This document shows, piece after piece, positions 36,602 to 46,519 of a stretch of DNA of 64,000 bases (positions are counted from its first letter, which is position 1; each line of letters begins with the position of its first letter). The stretch lies in NCBI RefSeq assembly GCF_046298265.1, contig NZ_JBKAHK010000007.1, forward strand, positions 151,414-215,413. The letters run 5' to 3'. The DNA is from Gillisia xinjiangensis. Its GTDB lineage: Bacteria > Bacteroidota > Bacteroidia > Flavobacteriales > Flavobacteriaceae. Position numbers and translations under genes: made by a program. Under the pieces are notes generated by a model. It did not search any database. It was not told the DNA's origin and saw only the letters and a program-made list of their open reading frames with translations.

Positions 36602-39252
36602 TATTCATCAAATAAGTTAATCTGGCTTTCATCAGTTTTAGGTTTCTTAGCTGTAATTTCGCCTATATGCTCATCTGCTCCGCCTTCAGGATTTAAGGTT
36701 TCTTCATCATTAACCTCTATGTCTTCGGTCGAAATTTCTTCAGGTTGAAACGGAATAGGATCAAGCAGGTTTAATTGTTTTAATTTTTCTGCAGTTAATT
36801 GATTTCCAAGTGCCTTAATACCCTTAACTGAAATAAACTCTTCAATATTAACCTCTTCATTATCACGCTGATCTTTTCCTTTCAATTTGTTAAATACAAG
36901 CTCTACCCTTGGGATATAATCTGTAGAAACAAGTTCCAGAAAAGATTTTTCTTGATCGCCAATAAAATTCTCTTCCTTATCCGGGTTCTCTATAAGAAAA
37001 CGTTTAACGTAATAGCGTTCTTTTTCGGCTTCCCAATAGATTGCTGAAATCGGTTTTTTTGGAATCCATTTTTCAAGGATTATTATTTCTTCGTCAAATC
37101 GTGTTGTTATCTCGGGTTTAATGGTTTTAACCACGCCATCCTGAGTGATGACTAAAAGCCTGTCTTCTCCGCGGAACTCTCCAAGCAATTCTCCGCGCTC
37201 ATCTACATTAAGCCGTTTTACGCTTTCATCAAACCAAATTCTTCGTGGTTTCAGGGTGGAAACTCCTTCCTCTTTTAATTCTATCTTTTTAATTGCATAT
37301 TTGGTAACGATGTTCCCTTTTACATTGCGACCTTTGATAAGCATATCGGCAAAATCAAGTTCAAATTTCAACTTTTTTATGCTTCCTACCTGTCGCAGGT
37401 AAACGGTAACCACTTCTGCTTCCCCGTTTGGATTTGCAGAAAAATAATGGATTTTGGATTCCTTTTTTCCCTGCGTGATATCATATTCCCGGTCACGCGT
37501 TATCGAGGTAACCGCCAGTCGTTTAATGTAGGAAGCACCATTTTTTCCATCCCGGTATATAAGATTGTAAATGGTTCTCTTATCCTTTTTCTTAAAAACA
37601 GCAACGTGGATAATATCCTTACCAACAAAAGTTTTTGCATCTACTTTGGTCACCATCATTTTTCCATCTCCGGTAAAACAAATAATATCATCAATATCTG
37701 AACAATCTGTAACGAATTCGTCCTTTTTTAAAGACGTACCTATAAAGCCCTCTTTTCGGTTTACATATAATTTGGTATTGCGCATCGCCACCTTGGTAGC
37801 TTCTATGTCATCAAAAAGTCGCAAATGTGTTTTACGCTCTTTTCCTTCGCCATATTCCTTTTTCAATCTGGTGAAATATGCGATGGCATAATCGGTTAGG
37901 TGCGCCAGGTGATGTTTTACTTTTTCGATTTCCTCTTCAAGCGCATCAATTTTTTGCTGGGCTTTATCAATATCAAATTTTGAAATTCTTTTTATTCGAA
38001 TCTCCGTCAATCGCACGATATCCTCTTCAGTAATCGCACGTTTTAAATGTTTGGTATGCGGTTTTAGTCCTTCGTCAATCGCGTGGATTACTCCCTGCCA
38101 GGTTTCTTCTTCTTCAATATCGCGGTAAATTCGTTTTTCAATGAATATTCGTTCCAGAGAAGCGAAATGCCATTGTTCTTCAAATTCACCCAGTTTTATC
38201 TCCAAATCTGCCTTCAGTAAACCAAGGGTATGATCTGTAGAACGCATCAACATTTCTGTTACCCCAAGAAAAATAGGTTTGTTATCAATAATAACGCAAC
38301 CCAGCGGGGAGATCGAATTCTCACAACTGGTAAATGCATATAACGCATCTATGGTTTTATCTGGAGAAATGTTTGGCGGGAGATAGATTAAAATCTCAAC
38401 ATGTTCTGCCGTATTATCTTCTATCTTCTTGATTTTGATCTTCCCTTTATCATTAGCCTTAAGTATAGATTCAATTAAGGTTGTGGTGGTTGTTCCATAA
38501 GGGATTTCGGTAATAGCGAGGGTGGTTTTGTCATATTGCGAAATCTTGGCCCTTATACGAACTTTTCCTCCGCGTTTACCGTCATTATAGTCGGTGATAT
38601 CTGCTTCCCCGGAAGTTGGGAAATCGGGATAGATCACGAATTTTTTTCCTTTCAAATGTTTTATGGAAGCATCTATAAGTTCGATGAAATTATGCGGAAG
38701 AATACGGGTGCTTAGTCCAACGGCAATCCCTTCGGCGCCCTGTGCCAGCAATAACGGAAACCTTACCGGCAGGTTTACCGGTTCCTTTTTTCTGCCATCA
38801 TAGGAAAGTTGCCAATAGGTGAGTTTTTGATTAAATAAAACTTCCAAAGCAAATTTTGATAACCTGGCCTCGATATACCGCGGTGCAGCGGCTCTATCTC
38901 CGGTAAGTACATTTCCCCAGTTTCCCTGCGCATCAATCAAAAGGTCTTTTTGGCCAATTTGAACCATGGCATCACCAATACTGGCATCTCCGTGTGGATG
39001 ATACTGCATGGTGTGCCCAACTATATTCGCAACTTTGTTATACCGGCCGTCATCAAGATCTTTCATAGAGTGCATGATACGGCGTTGTACAGGTTTAAAC
39101 CCATCTTCAACTGCCGGTACTGCCCTTTCCAGGATTACATACGAAGCATAATCAAGAAACCAATCCTTGTACATTCCTGTAACACGAATAAGTTGTTCTT
39201 TTGGTTGCTCCTGAAGTTCTTCCGGGGTATTATCCTGATTTTCTATATCCAT
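36601..39252 (-). CDS. parC: DNA topoisomerase IV subunit A
   Basis: 883 residues. The breakage-reunion domain begins YASYVILERAVPAVEDGFKPV, and the catalytic tyrosine is in APRYIEARLSKFAL. A coiled coil (~430-480, DIDKAQQKIDALEEEIEKVK) is followed by a divergent C-terminal domain with no GyrA box and an extended acidic tail. This is the Bacteroidota ParC form. With ParE it decatenates chromosomes. The gene is separated from parE by one small gene and starts one base before that gene's stop region ends. Confidence 0.94.
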   Translation of the reverse strand: MDIENQDNTPEELQEQPKEQLIRVTGMYKDWFLDYASYVILERAVPAVEDGFKPVQRRIMHSMKDLDDGRYNKVANIVGHTMQYHPHGDASIGDAMVQIGQKDLLIDAQGNWGNVLTGDRAAAPRYIEARLSKFALEVLFNQKLTYWQLSYDGRKKEPVNLPVRFPLLLAQGAEGIAVGLSTRILPHNFIELIDASIKHLKGKKFVIYPDFPTSGEADITDYNDGKRGGKVRIRAKISQYDKTTLAITEIPYGTTTTTLIESILKANDKGKIKIKKIEDNTAEHVEILIYLPPNISPDKTIDALYAFTSCENSISPLGCVIIDNKPIFLGVTEMLMRSTDHTLGLLKADLEIKLGEFEEQWHFASLERIFIEKRIYRDIEEEETWQGVIHAIDEGLKPHTKHLKRAITEEDIVRLTEIRIKRISKFDIDKAQQKIDALEEEIEKVKHHLAHLTDYAIAYFTRLKKEYGEGKERKTHLRLFDDIEATKVAMRNTKLYVNRKEGFIGTSLKKDEFVTDCSDIDDIICFTGDGKMMVTKVDAKTFVGKDIIHVAVFKKKDKRTIYNLIYRDGKNGASYIKRLAVTSITRDREYDITQGKKESKIHYFSANPNGEAEVVTVYLRQVGSIKKLKFELDFADMLIKGRNVKGNIVTKYAIKKIELKEEGVSTLKPRRIWFDESVKRLNVDERGELLGEFRGEDRLLVITQDGVVKTIKPEITTRFDEEIIILEKWIPKKPISAIYWEAEKERYYVKRFLIENPDKEENFIGDQEKSFLELVSTDYIPRVELVFNKLKGKDQRDNEEVNIEEFISVKGIKALGNQLTAEKLKQLNLLDPIPFQPEEISTEDIEVNDEETLNPEGGADEHIGEITAKKPKTDESQINLFDE

Positions 39253-39741
39253 TTAAGAAATTAATTTATTCTTTTCCAACACCTTGTTTAAGGATTCTAT
39301 CATTCCTTTCTTTTTCTTTCCACCAAGGAAAGTGATATTAAAACGGTAGGACCTTGGCCCTTTTTTTCTGCGGCTGGTGATATAAATTTTAAGTGTGCAA
39401 TAAAATCCATAATCACTCACCTTAAAGTCCAGGAGTTTTGTTTTAGGAAATTCGGCCCGTTTCACCCGATATTCCATAAACTTTGAAAAAAACAGTCCGT
39501 TGTTTTTGAAATTAAGCGTCTCTCCATCGCTATCGAATTCAAACAGCTGACCAATACGATGGAAATAAATCCCAAAAGCCAGCAAAATCAAATTTGGAAA
39601 AAAGTGGCTCAGTTTTACCGGGTTTTCAGGATCGGTATTCATCAGTTCAACATTCACAAAGATATTAGTGACAAATGCGGCCACCAGGATCATATAAATG
39701 GAAGGGACTATTCTGGTTTCGGTAGTGTTTTTAAACCTCAT
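39253..39741 (-). CDS. Membrane protein between parE and parC
   Basis: 162 residues with two membrane segments near the N-terminus (about residues 13-32 and 45-62). A soluble strand-rich domain resembling a bacterial PH-like fold follows (TLNFKNNGLFFSKFMEYRVKR, YGFYCTLKIYITSRRKKG), then a basic C-terminus. It overlaps the parE stop by four bases and abuts parC, so the three genes are translated together. Function unknown; a link to topoisomerase IV is suggested only by position. Confidence 0.8.
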   Translation of the reverse strand: MRFKNTTETRIVPSIYMILVAAFVTNIFVNVELMNTDPENPVKLSHFFPNLILLAFGIYFHRIGQLFEFDSDGETLNFKNNGLFFSKFMEYRVKRAEFPKTKLLDFKVSDYGFYCTLKIYITSRRKKGPRSYRFNITFLGGKKKKGMIESLNKVLEKNKLIS

Positions 39742-41600
39742 AGGCTATTCTCTTCAACCAGGTCCAATTCAAATTTCAGATTCTCAATAATAAATTCCTG
39801 CCTGTCCGGAGTATTTTTTCCCATATAAAAGCTCAGTAATTCTTCAATAGACAGTTCCTTATCCAGCATCACGGGATCCAGACGGATATCTTCCCCTATA
39901 AAATGTTTAAATTCATCGGGAGAAATTTCCCCCAATCCTTTAAATCGGGTTATTTCCGCTTTTCCGGTAAGTTTGGTTACCGCCTGCTGTCTTTCATTTT
40001 CACTGTAACAATAAATGGTTTCTTTTTTATTCCGAACCCTAAATAAAGGGGTTTGCAGGATATATAAATGATTTTCTTTGATCAGCTCCGGAAAGAATTG
40101 CAGAAAGAAGGTTATCAATAACAACCGGATGTGCATTCCATCTACATCGGCATCTGTGGCGATCACGATGTTGTTATACCGAAGATCGGCGATGGATTCC
40201 TCTATATTAAGCGCTGCCTGAAGCAGGTTAAATTCTTCATTTTCATAAACGATCTTTTTTGAAAGTCCGTAACTGTTCAAAGGTTTTCCCTTTAAGCTGA
40301 AAACCGCCTGAGTATTAACATCCCGGGATTTTGTAATGGAACCACTGGCCGAATCTCCCTCGGTGATAAAAAGTGTGGATTCCAGGTAACGCTCCTTTTT
40401 GCTATCTCCAAGATGGATTCGGCAATCCCGAAGTTTTTTATTGTGTAAACTGGATTTTTTCGCCCTGTCCTTGGCGAGTTTCCTAATTCCTGAAAGCTCT
40501 TTTCGTTCGCGTTCCGCCTGTAATATTTTACGGTGCAGTTTTTCTGCAGTGTCCTGATTTTTGTGAAGGAAATTATCAAGCTGGGTTTTTAAAAAATCGT
40601 TGATATAGGTTCGTACCGTTGGCAAATCCCCGCCCATATCGGTAGAACCGAGTTTTGTTTTGGTTTGACTTTCAAAAACGGGCTCCATCACTTTTATGCT
40701 GATGGCTGCAACAACCGATTTTCGAATATCGGCTGCTTCATAGTTTTTTCCGTAATATTCCCGGATTGTTTTAACCAGTGCTTCTCTGAAGGCGAGGAGA
40801 TGTGTTCCTCCCTGAGACGTGTTTTGTCCGTTTACGAAAGAGTGATATTCTTCAGAATATTGAGATTTACTGTGAGTTAAGGCAACCTCTATATCATGTC
40901 CCCTTAAATGTATGATGGGGTATAATTGATCATCGTTGGAAATGCTATCTCCCAGAAGGTCTTTTAATCCATTTTCAGAATAAAATTTCTCACCGTTAAA
41001 CATTATTGTCAATCCCGGATTGAGATAGACATAATTTTTGAGCATTTTCTCAATATACTCGTTGCGGTATTTGAAATTTTTAAAGATGGATTCATCAGGA
41101 ATGAACGTGACTTTTGTACCCCGACGGCGGGAAGTTTCATCCAGGATCTCTTCATTTACAAGATTTCCCTGTTCAAAATCCACCGATTTGGATTTCCCGT
41201 CCCTGTTGGATTCCACCCTGAAACTGGAAGAAAGCGCATTCACCGCTTTGGTTCCAACCCCATTTAATCCTACCGATTTTTTGAAGGCGCGGGAATCATA
41301 TTTGCCACCGGTGTTCATTTTTGAAACCACCTCCACCACTTTCCCAAGAGGAATTCCACGACCATAATCGCGAACAATCACTTTTTGGTTTTGTACAGAG
41401 ACCTCAATGGTTTTACCAGATCCCATGACAAATTCATCAATACTGTTATCCAGTACTTCTTTTAAAAGGATATAGATCCCATCATCGGCGGTGGAACCAT
41501 CACCAAGTTTCCCAATATACATCCCGGGACGCATACGGATATGCTCCTTCCAATCAAGGGATCGTATATTGTCTTCGGTATATTTGGTTTCCTCGGTCAT
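39738..41600 (-). CDS. parE: DNA topoisomerase IV subunit B
   Basis: 620 residues. The GHKL ATPase domain includes KEVLDNSIDEFVMG and GRGIPLG; the transducer domain follows. The TOPRIM domain has TEGDSASGSI (about residue 413) and DADVDGMHIR, with the QPE-like C-terminal block near ITRFKGLGEISPDEF. Loss of the GyrB-type insertion is consistent with ParE. It is the first gene of the unit ending in mscL. Confidence 0.95.
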   Translation of the reverse strand: MTEETKYTEDNIRSLDWKEHIRMRPGMYIGKLGDGSTADDGIYILLKEVLDNSIDEFVMGSGKTIEVSVQNQKVIVRDYGRGIPLGKVVEVVSKMNTGGKYDSRAFKKSVGLNGVGTKAVNALSSSFRVESNRDGKSKSVDFEQGNLVNEEILDETSRRRGTKVTFIPDESIFKNFKYRNEYIEKMLKNYVYLNPGLTIMFNGEKFYSENGLKDLLGDSISNDDQLYPIIHLRGHDIEVALTHSKSQYSEEYHSFVNGQNTSQGGTHLLAFREALVKTIREYYGKNYEAADIRKSVVAAISIKVMEPVFESQTKTKLGSTDMGGDLPTVRTYINDFLKTQLDNFLHKNQDTAEKLHRKILQAERERKELSGIRKLAKDRAKKSSLHNKKLRDCRIHLGDSKKERYLESTLFITEGDSASGSITKSRDVNTQAVFSLKGKPLNSYGLSKKIVYENEEFNLLQAALNIEESIADLRYNNIVIATDADVDGMHIRLLLITFFLQFFPELIKENHLYILQTPLFRVRNKKETIYCYSENERQQAVTKLTGKAEITRFKGLGEISPDEFKHFIGEDIRLDPVMLDKELSIEELLSFYMGKNTPDRQEFIIENLKFELDLVEENSL

Positions 41601-41922
41601 AAGTGGATTGTAAACTTTCGTCGCTAATATAAGGTTTACGTGAAAAAGTTAAAACAGCCTACCCACAAAGTAATTAACAATATTTTAAGGTGCAATGTTA
41701 ATTAGATGTGAGATATGAATAATGAGAAATTTTTTGTCTATTTGAATTTGACTATTTCATTTATTAGCAAGTAATCTTTTTCTAGTCTTGTCTCTTGGCT
41801 CTATTTTTCTTTTCACTATACTCTTTTCTCTATTTTTTTTCTCAATACTTAATACTCAATACTCACATCTAAATACCAGCTATTTTTTTTCTTAAATCTC
41901 ACATCTAATATTTCAATACCAA
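41601..41922. other. Intergenic low-complexity spacer
   Basis: A 322 bp AT-rich spacer with no gene. It is built of recurring phrases (TCTCTATTTTT, AATACTTAATACTCAATACTCACATCTAA, AAATCTCACATCTAA) and contains AGTCTTGTCTCTTGGCTC (41784-41801), the inverse of phrases found at 49942 and 53233. It should also hold the parE promoter. Confidence 0.6.
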
Positions 41923-43020
41923 CTACACGTTGAACCTAAAGTGCATCACATCCCCATCTTTTACTATATATTCTTTCCCTTCTACCTTCATTTTTCCGGC
42001 TTCTTTCACCTTTGCTTCGCTTCCAAAACTCGCAAAATCATCATAGGCGATCACTTCTGCACGGATAAAACCTTTTTCAAAATCGGTATGGATCACTCCG
42101 GCGGCTTGTGGCGCACTGGATCCTGTTGGGATTGTCCAGGCTCTCACTTCCTTAACACCTGCGGTGAAGTAGGTTTGAAGTTTTAAAAGGCGGTATGCAG
42201 AACGGATTAGTTTAGCCGATCCCGGTTCATCCAAACCTATGTCCTGTAGAAACATTTTGCGCTCCTCATAATCATCAAGTTCGGTAATATCAGCTTCGGT
42301 TCCAACGGCAAGGACCAAAACTTCGGCGTTTTCATCTTTTACCGCTTCTTTCACTTTATCTACATATACATTTCCGCTGGTTGCAGATTTTTCATCTACA
42401 TTACAAACATACATTACCGGCTTATCTGAGATCAATTGCAGGTTTGCGATAAATTCTTCCCGCTCTTCAGCTGTAAGGTCGGTTAAGGCGCGTACAGATT
42501 TTCCTGCTTCAAGACCTTTTTTCACCTTTAGCAAAGCAGCTTCTTCCTTTTGAGCGTCCTTATTCCCTATTTTAGCGGCACGCTTTACCTTTTCCAGTTT
42601 TTTATCTACTGTTTCAAGATCTTTAAGCTGAAGTTCCATATCGATGGTTTCCTTATCCCTTACAGGATCTACAGACCCATCTACGTGCACGATATTATCA
42701 TCTTCAAAACAACGTAATACGTGTAAAATAGCATCGGTTTCGCGAATATTCCCAAGAAACTGATTTCCAAGGCCTTCGCCTTTACTGGCTCCTTTTACTA
42801 ACCCGGCAATATCCACAATCTCTACAACAGCAGGTTGCACCCGCTCCGGATTTACAAGAGCTTCCAGTTTTTCAAGACGGCTGTCCGGTACATTAACCAC
42901 GCCTACATTGGGTTCTATGGTACAAAACGGGAAATTTGCACTTTGCGCTTTGGCATTTGATAAACAATTAAATAAGGTAGATTTTCCTACGTTTGGCAAT
43001 CCAACAATTCCAGCTTTCAT
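41923..43020 (-). CDS. ychF: Redox-regulated ATPase YchF
   Basis: 365 residues. An N-terminal Obg-like P-loop (GIVGLPNVGKSTLFN) is followed by DIAGLVKGASKGEGLGN (G3) and a non-canonical G4 (YVCNVDE, the NxxE form that favours ATP). An inserted coiled coil lies at ~125-175. The C-terminal TGS domain ends VKDGDVMHFRFNV. It binds ribosomes and is linked to stress control. Upstream lies a long spacer with repeats. Confidence 0.96.
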   Translation of the reverse strand: MKAGIVGLPNVGKSTLFNCLSNAKAQSANFPFCTIEPNVGVVNVPDSRLEKLEALVNPERVQPAVVEIVDIAGLVKGASKGEGLGNQFLGNIRETDAILHVLRCFEDDNIVHVDGSVDPVRDKETIDMELQLKDLETVDKKLEKVKRAAKIGNKDAQKEEAALLKVKKGLEAGKSVRALTDLTAEEREEFIANLQLISDKPVMYVCNVDEKSATSGNVYVDKVKEAVKDENAEVLVLAVGTEADITELDDYEERKMFLQDIGLDEPGSAKLIRSAYRLLKLQTYFTAGVKEVRAWTIPTGSSAPQAAGVIHTDFEKGFIRAEVIAYDDFASFGSEAKVKEAGKMKVEGKEYIVKDGDVMHFRFNV

Positions 43021-43050
43021 ATGTGTATTTTATTATTTTTCATTTATTGG

Positions 43051-43082
43051 CCTCCCAATAGCTATCGGGAGTATTTCGCATA
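43051..43082 (+). repeat. Dispersed CTCCC-GGGAG palindrome, copy 3
   Basis: CTCCCAATAGCTATCGGGAG followed by TATTTCGCATA. The stem is intact and the tail matches copy 2 at 33107-33140 except for one base. After both copies comes a similar CTTCAT...GTGTTT...GTTTCC stretch, so the repeat unit extends to about 75 bp. Confidence 0.65.
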
Positions 43083-43629
43083 ACTTCATCCGTGTTTGTA
43101 TAGGGTTTCCGAAATGCTCATTTCATATGTATTTTTATATTATTTTTTGTCTTTTCCCTTCAACCACGTATTTATCGGGATTTTTTAGCATAAATCACTG
43201 CCTGTGAGCAGAAAAAATCATCAGTTTTAATATCCAAATCGATTTATTTACTGTTTTTAATGCAAATTCTAATCCTTTTTTTGCGGCTGCAAAGATAGGT
43301 TTTAAAGTTGGAAAATATAAATATTAACCTGTTCCTTACCTCTTAAATATGTTTAAATTTAAGCAGGATTAGGAACATCTTCATCTTGAAACATAAGCAA
43401 CAAAGATATTATTCATTGGATTAAAAAATCAATTTTCAAAAATAATAAGAAATCAAAAACCTCGGGGAATTAAACCTCGCAAGGAGGGTTTTAAAAATTT
43501 AAAAATTCAGGACTTAGCATCAAAGTTTGTTTTTTTGGTATTTTAAAGTGTTAAATAACCCTAAATTATTTCTTATAAAAGGGTACTTTTGTTTTTTTGA
43601 AACTTTATTAATAATTAATACTATTTTCT
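43083..43629. other. Intergenic region upstream of the TonB receptor
   Basis: About 550 bp without a credible gene: the tail of a dispersed repeat (to ~43125), an AT-rich stretch, and a degraded CCTCGGGGAATTAAA/CCTCGC hairpin (43456-43495) related to that at 26652. The last 60 bp should hold the receptor promoter. Confidence 0.6.
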
Positions 43630-46347
43630 ATGAGTAAATTTTTACTATTTATTTTGGCTGGTTTTGCTCCATTCTTAATATCGGCACAGGAAGTAACGGG
43701 AACCGTTACAGATAATTCAGGAATGCTACTGCCGGGTGTAAATGTGGTAGAAAAAGGTACCAGCAATGGAACTACTACAGATTTCGACGGCAAGTTCAGC
43801 ATTGATATAGGACCGGAAGAAATTCTTGTTTTCAGTTATATAGGATTTGAAACGCAGGAAGTGAATGTAGACGGGAGATCTACAATAAATGTAACTCTTG
43901 CAGACGGAATGACCCTAAGCGAAGTTCAGATTGTAGGTTCCCGAAGTCCTAAAAGAACCGCTACAGATACGCCGGTAGCAATAGATGTCATCGATGTTCA
44001 GGAAGTAGCCACTCAAACCGGTCGGATTGAAATAAACGAATTGCTGCAATACGCGGCGCCTTCTTTTAATGCCAACAAACAATCGGGTTCTGATGGTGCC
44101 GATCATATTGATCCTGCTTCATTAAGAGGATTGGGGCCAGATCAAACCCTGGTACTTATCAATGGGAAAAGAAGACACCAGTCTTCATTAGTCAACATAT
44201 TTGGAACCAGAGGACGCGGAAATACAGGAACCGATTTAAATGCCATTCCTGCCGGTGCTATTAAAAGGATCGAAATTTTAAGAGATGGCGCTTCAGCCCA
44301 ATATGGATCTGATGCGATTGCCGGAGTTATCAATCTTGTTTTAAACGATGAGGTAGAAAAATTTACCGGAAATATAAATTACGGTTTCTATAGCACAAAT
44401 GCCGAAGGTAACTTTCCCACAGGAACTCCAAATACCGATGGGAACAGGCTGGATACCGAAAGAGATGGAAACCAAATAGGTAAAGACAAGGATTTTGATG
44501 GAGGTTCTGTAAAAGTGACGGCAAACTATGGTGTTGCAATAGGGGAAGAAGGTTTTGCCAACTTTACCACAGAATATATCAGTAAAAATAAAACCTTAAG
44601 ACCTGGTTTCGATTTTAGACGTGGTTTTGGGGAAGCAGCGATAGACGGATTTAATTTCTTCGGAAATGTTATGGTTCCCGTTTCAGAAAAATCCCAATTT
44701 TATGCTTTTGGTGGCCGTAATTACAGGGATACTGATGCGTACGCCTTTACACGAAACAATCCTACCGCAAGAAATGTTGTAAGCATTTACCCTGATGGTT
44801 TTACACCAAGAATTACTTCTATAATTACAGATAATTCTGTTGCTGCTGGTTTTAGAACAGAAACAGAAAGTGGATGGAAAATGGACGTGAGTAACACCTG
44901 GGGAAAGAACTTTTTCCATTATTATATCAAGGGAACTTTAAATGCTTCTTTACAAGATGATTCTCCAACAAATTTTGATGCTGGTGGGCATAGTTTAAGT
45001 CAGAATACTGTTAATCTGGATTTCTCTAAGTATTATGAAAATATGCTGGAAGGTGTAAACCTCGCTTTTGGTGCAGAATATAAAACTGAGAATTTTATGA
45101 TCTTTGCAGGTGAGGAAGGCTCCTGGGCCACATATGATGGTACAGGAAATGTTAACAATGCTTATGATGACATTGTTAGGGATTTAAATGGAAATCCTGT
45201 TTTAGGCATGAACAATAATCCGATTCCAAATCCAAATGAAGATTTATTAACCGCTGGACCTGGAGGATCTCAAGGATTCCCAGGATATGGACCAGCGAAT
45301 GAAGTGGACAGAAGTAGATCTAACGTATCTTTTTATGTAGATACTGAATTTGATATTACAGATAGGTTTTTGGTTGCAGCAGCAGCCAGATTTGAAGATT
45401 ACAGTGATTTTGGAAGCACGATTAATGGAAAATTAGCTACCAGATATAAGGTGACTGAAAATGTAAATGTTAGAGGTTCTGTAAGTACAGGTTTTAGAGC
45501 GCCATCTTTAGCACAAATCTATTACAATTTAAAGTTCACCAATTTTGTGGGCGGACAGGCTTTGGAATCTTTGTTATCTCCTAATAATAGTCCTGTAACT
45601 GCATCTTTCGGCATTGGACCTTTGCAAGAAGAAACCGCATTTAATGCCTCTTTAGGTTTTACAGCAAATCTTGGAAATTTCACTGCTACAGTAGATGGAT
45701 ATTATATAGACATTCAAGATCGTATAGTTCTAACAGGGAACTTTGATGCACCACAAATTGATAATGTGGAAGCAGCACAATTCTTTGCAAATGGTGCAGA
45801 CACCGAAACTTTAGGATTGGACATTGTACTTTCTCATAAGGCAATATTAGGACAGGGAACTTTCACTTCAAGTTTAATAGGGAATTTCAATGATATGAGT
45901 ATTACCAGCGTGAAGAACGGACAATTAGATGAACAAACTTTCTTTGGTGAAAGAGATAAAGCATTTTTATTAGCTTCTGCTCCAGACAGCAAAATAATCT
46001 TGAACCTGATGTATGATATCAATAAATTTGACATTGCATTAGGATTAAACCGTTTTAGTGAAGTAAAACTACTGGATTTTCAAACCTTTGAAGATGTTGC
46101 AGATTATGGCAGCTTTGAGGATCAGATAGCAGCAGCGACAGATACTTATGGGGCTAAAATAACTGCCGATTTAAATTTAGGATATAAAATAAGTGATAAC
46201 TTAAAATTAAATATTGGTGGCAATAACCTTTTCAATGTATATCCAGATCAACAGGACGATTGGAGTGAAGGTGGAGGATACTGGGATTCTGTACAAATGG
46301 GCTTTGGGGGAGCGTATTATTATGCGAAGCTCAATTTGAACTTCTAA
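43630..46347 (+). CDS. TonB-dependent outer-membrane receptor
   Basis: 905 residues. A signal peptide (to residue ~20, LISAQ) is followed by a carboxypeptidase-D-like N-terminal domain (~21-95, VTGTVTDNSGMLLPGVNVV ... VFSYIGFETQEV). The plug (~105-235) has DQTLVLINGKRRHQSSLVN and IKRIEILRDGASAQYGSDAIAG. A 22-strand barrel ends in the terminal phenylalanine of AKLNLNF. No SusD-like gene follows, so a polysaccharide-utilisation locus is unlikely; the ligand (siderophore, vitamin or other) cannot be told. A perfect terminator follows. Confidence 0.93.
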   Translation: MSKFLLFILAGFAPFLISAQEVTGTVTDNSGMLLPGVNVVEKGTSNGTTTDFDGKFSIDIGPEEILVFSYIGFETQEVNVDGRSTINVTLADGMTLSEVQIVGSRSPKRTATDTPVAIDVIDVQEVATQTGRIEINELLQYAAPSFNANKQSGSDGADHIDPASLRGLGPDQTLVLINGKRRHQSSLVNIFGTRGRGNTGTDLNAIPAGAIKRIEILRDGASAQYGSDAIAGVINLVLNDEVEKFTGNINYGFYSTNAEGNFPTGTPNTDGNRLDTERDGNQIGKDKDFDGGSVKVTANYGVAIGEEGFANFTTEYISKNKTLRPGFDFRRGFGEAAIDGFNFFGNVMVPVSEKSQFYAFGGRNYRDTDAYAFTRNNPTARNVVSIYPDGFTPRITSIITDNSVAAGFRTETESGWKMDVSNTWGKNFFHYYIKGTLNASLQDDSPTNFDAGGHSLSQNTVNLDFSKYYENMLEGVNLAFGAEYKTENFMIFAGEEGSWATYDGTGNVNNAYDDIVRDLNGNPVLGMNNNPIPNPNEDLLTAGPGGSQGFPGYGPANEVDRSRSNVSFYVDTEFDITDRFLVAAAARFEDYSDFGSTINGKLATRYKVTENVNVRGSVSTGFRAPSLAQIYYNLKFTNFVGGQALESLLSPNNSPVTASFGIGPLQEETAFNASLGFTANLGNFTATVDGYYIDIQDRIVLTGNFDAPQIDNVEAAQFFANGADTETLGLDIVLSHKAILGQGTFTSSLIGNFNDMSITSVKNGQLDEQTFFGERDKAFLLASAPDSKIILNLMYDINKFDIALGLNRFSEVKLLDFQTFEDVADYGSFEDQIAAATDTYGAKITADLNLGYKISDNLKLNIGGNNLFNVYPDQQDDWSEGGGYWDSVQMGFGGAYYYAKLNLNF

Positions 46348-46368
46348 AATCCAAACTTTATTTTAACC

Positions 46369-46399
46369 GGGTGCTCCAAATGGAGCACCCTTTTTTTTT
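46369..46399 (+). terminator. Terminator of the TonB receptor gene
   Basis: GGGTGCTCC pairs perfectly with GGAGCACCC across an AAAT loop, followed by nine T residues. Confidence 0.95.
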
Positions 46400-46519
46400 C
46401 CGGAATTTCAAAAGCTGATCATTATCATGTTTACCCCTATTTTCACAGGAATTTATATGTTATTGAAGGCCTTAAATTCGAAATAGTCCTATTTTTGCAG
46501 ACGTAGAAAAAACCATATC

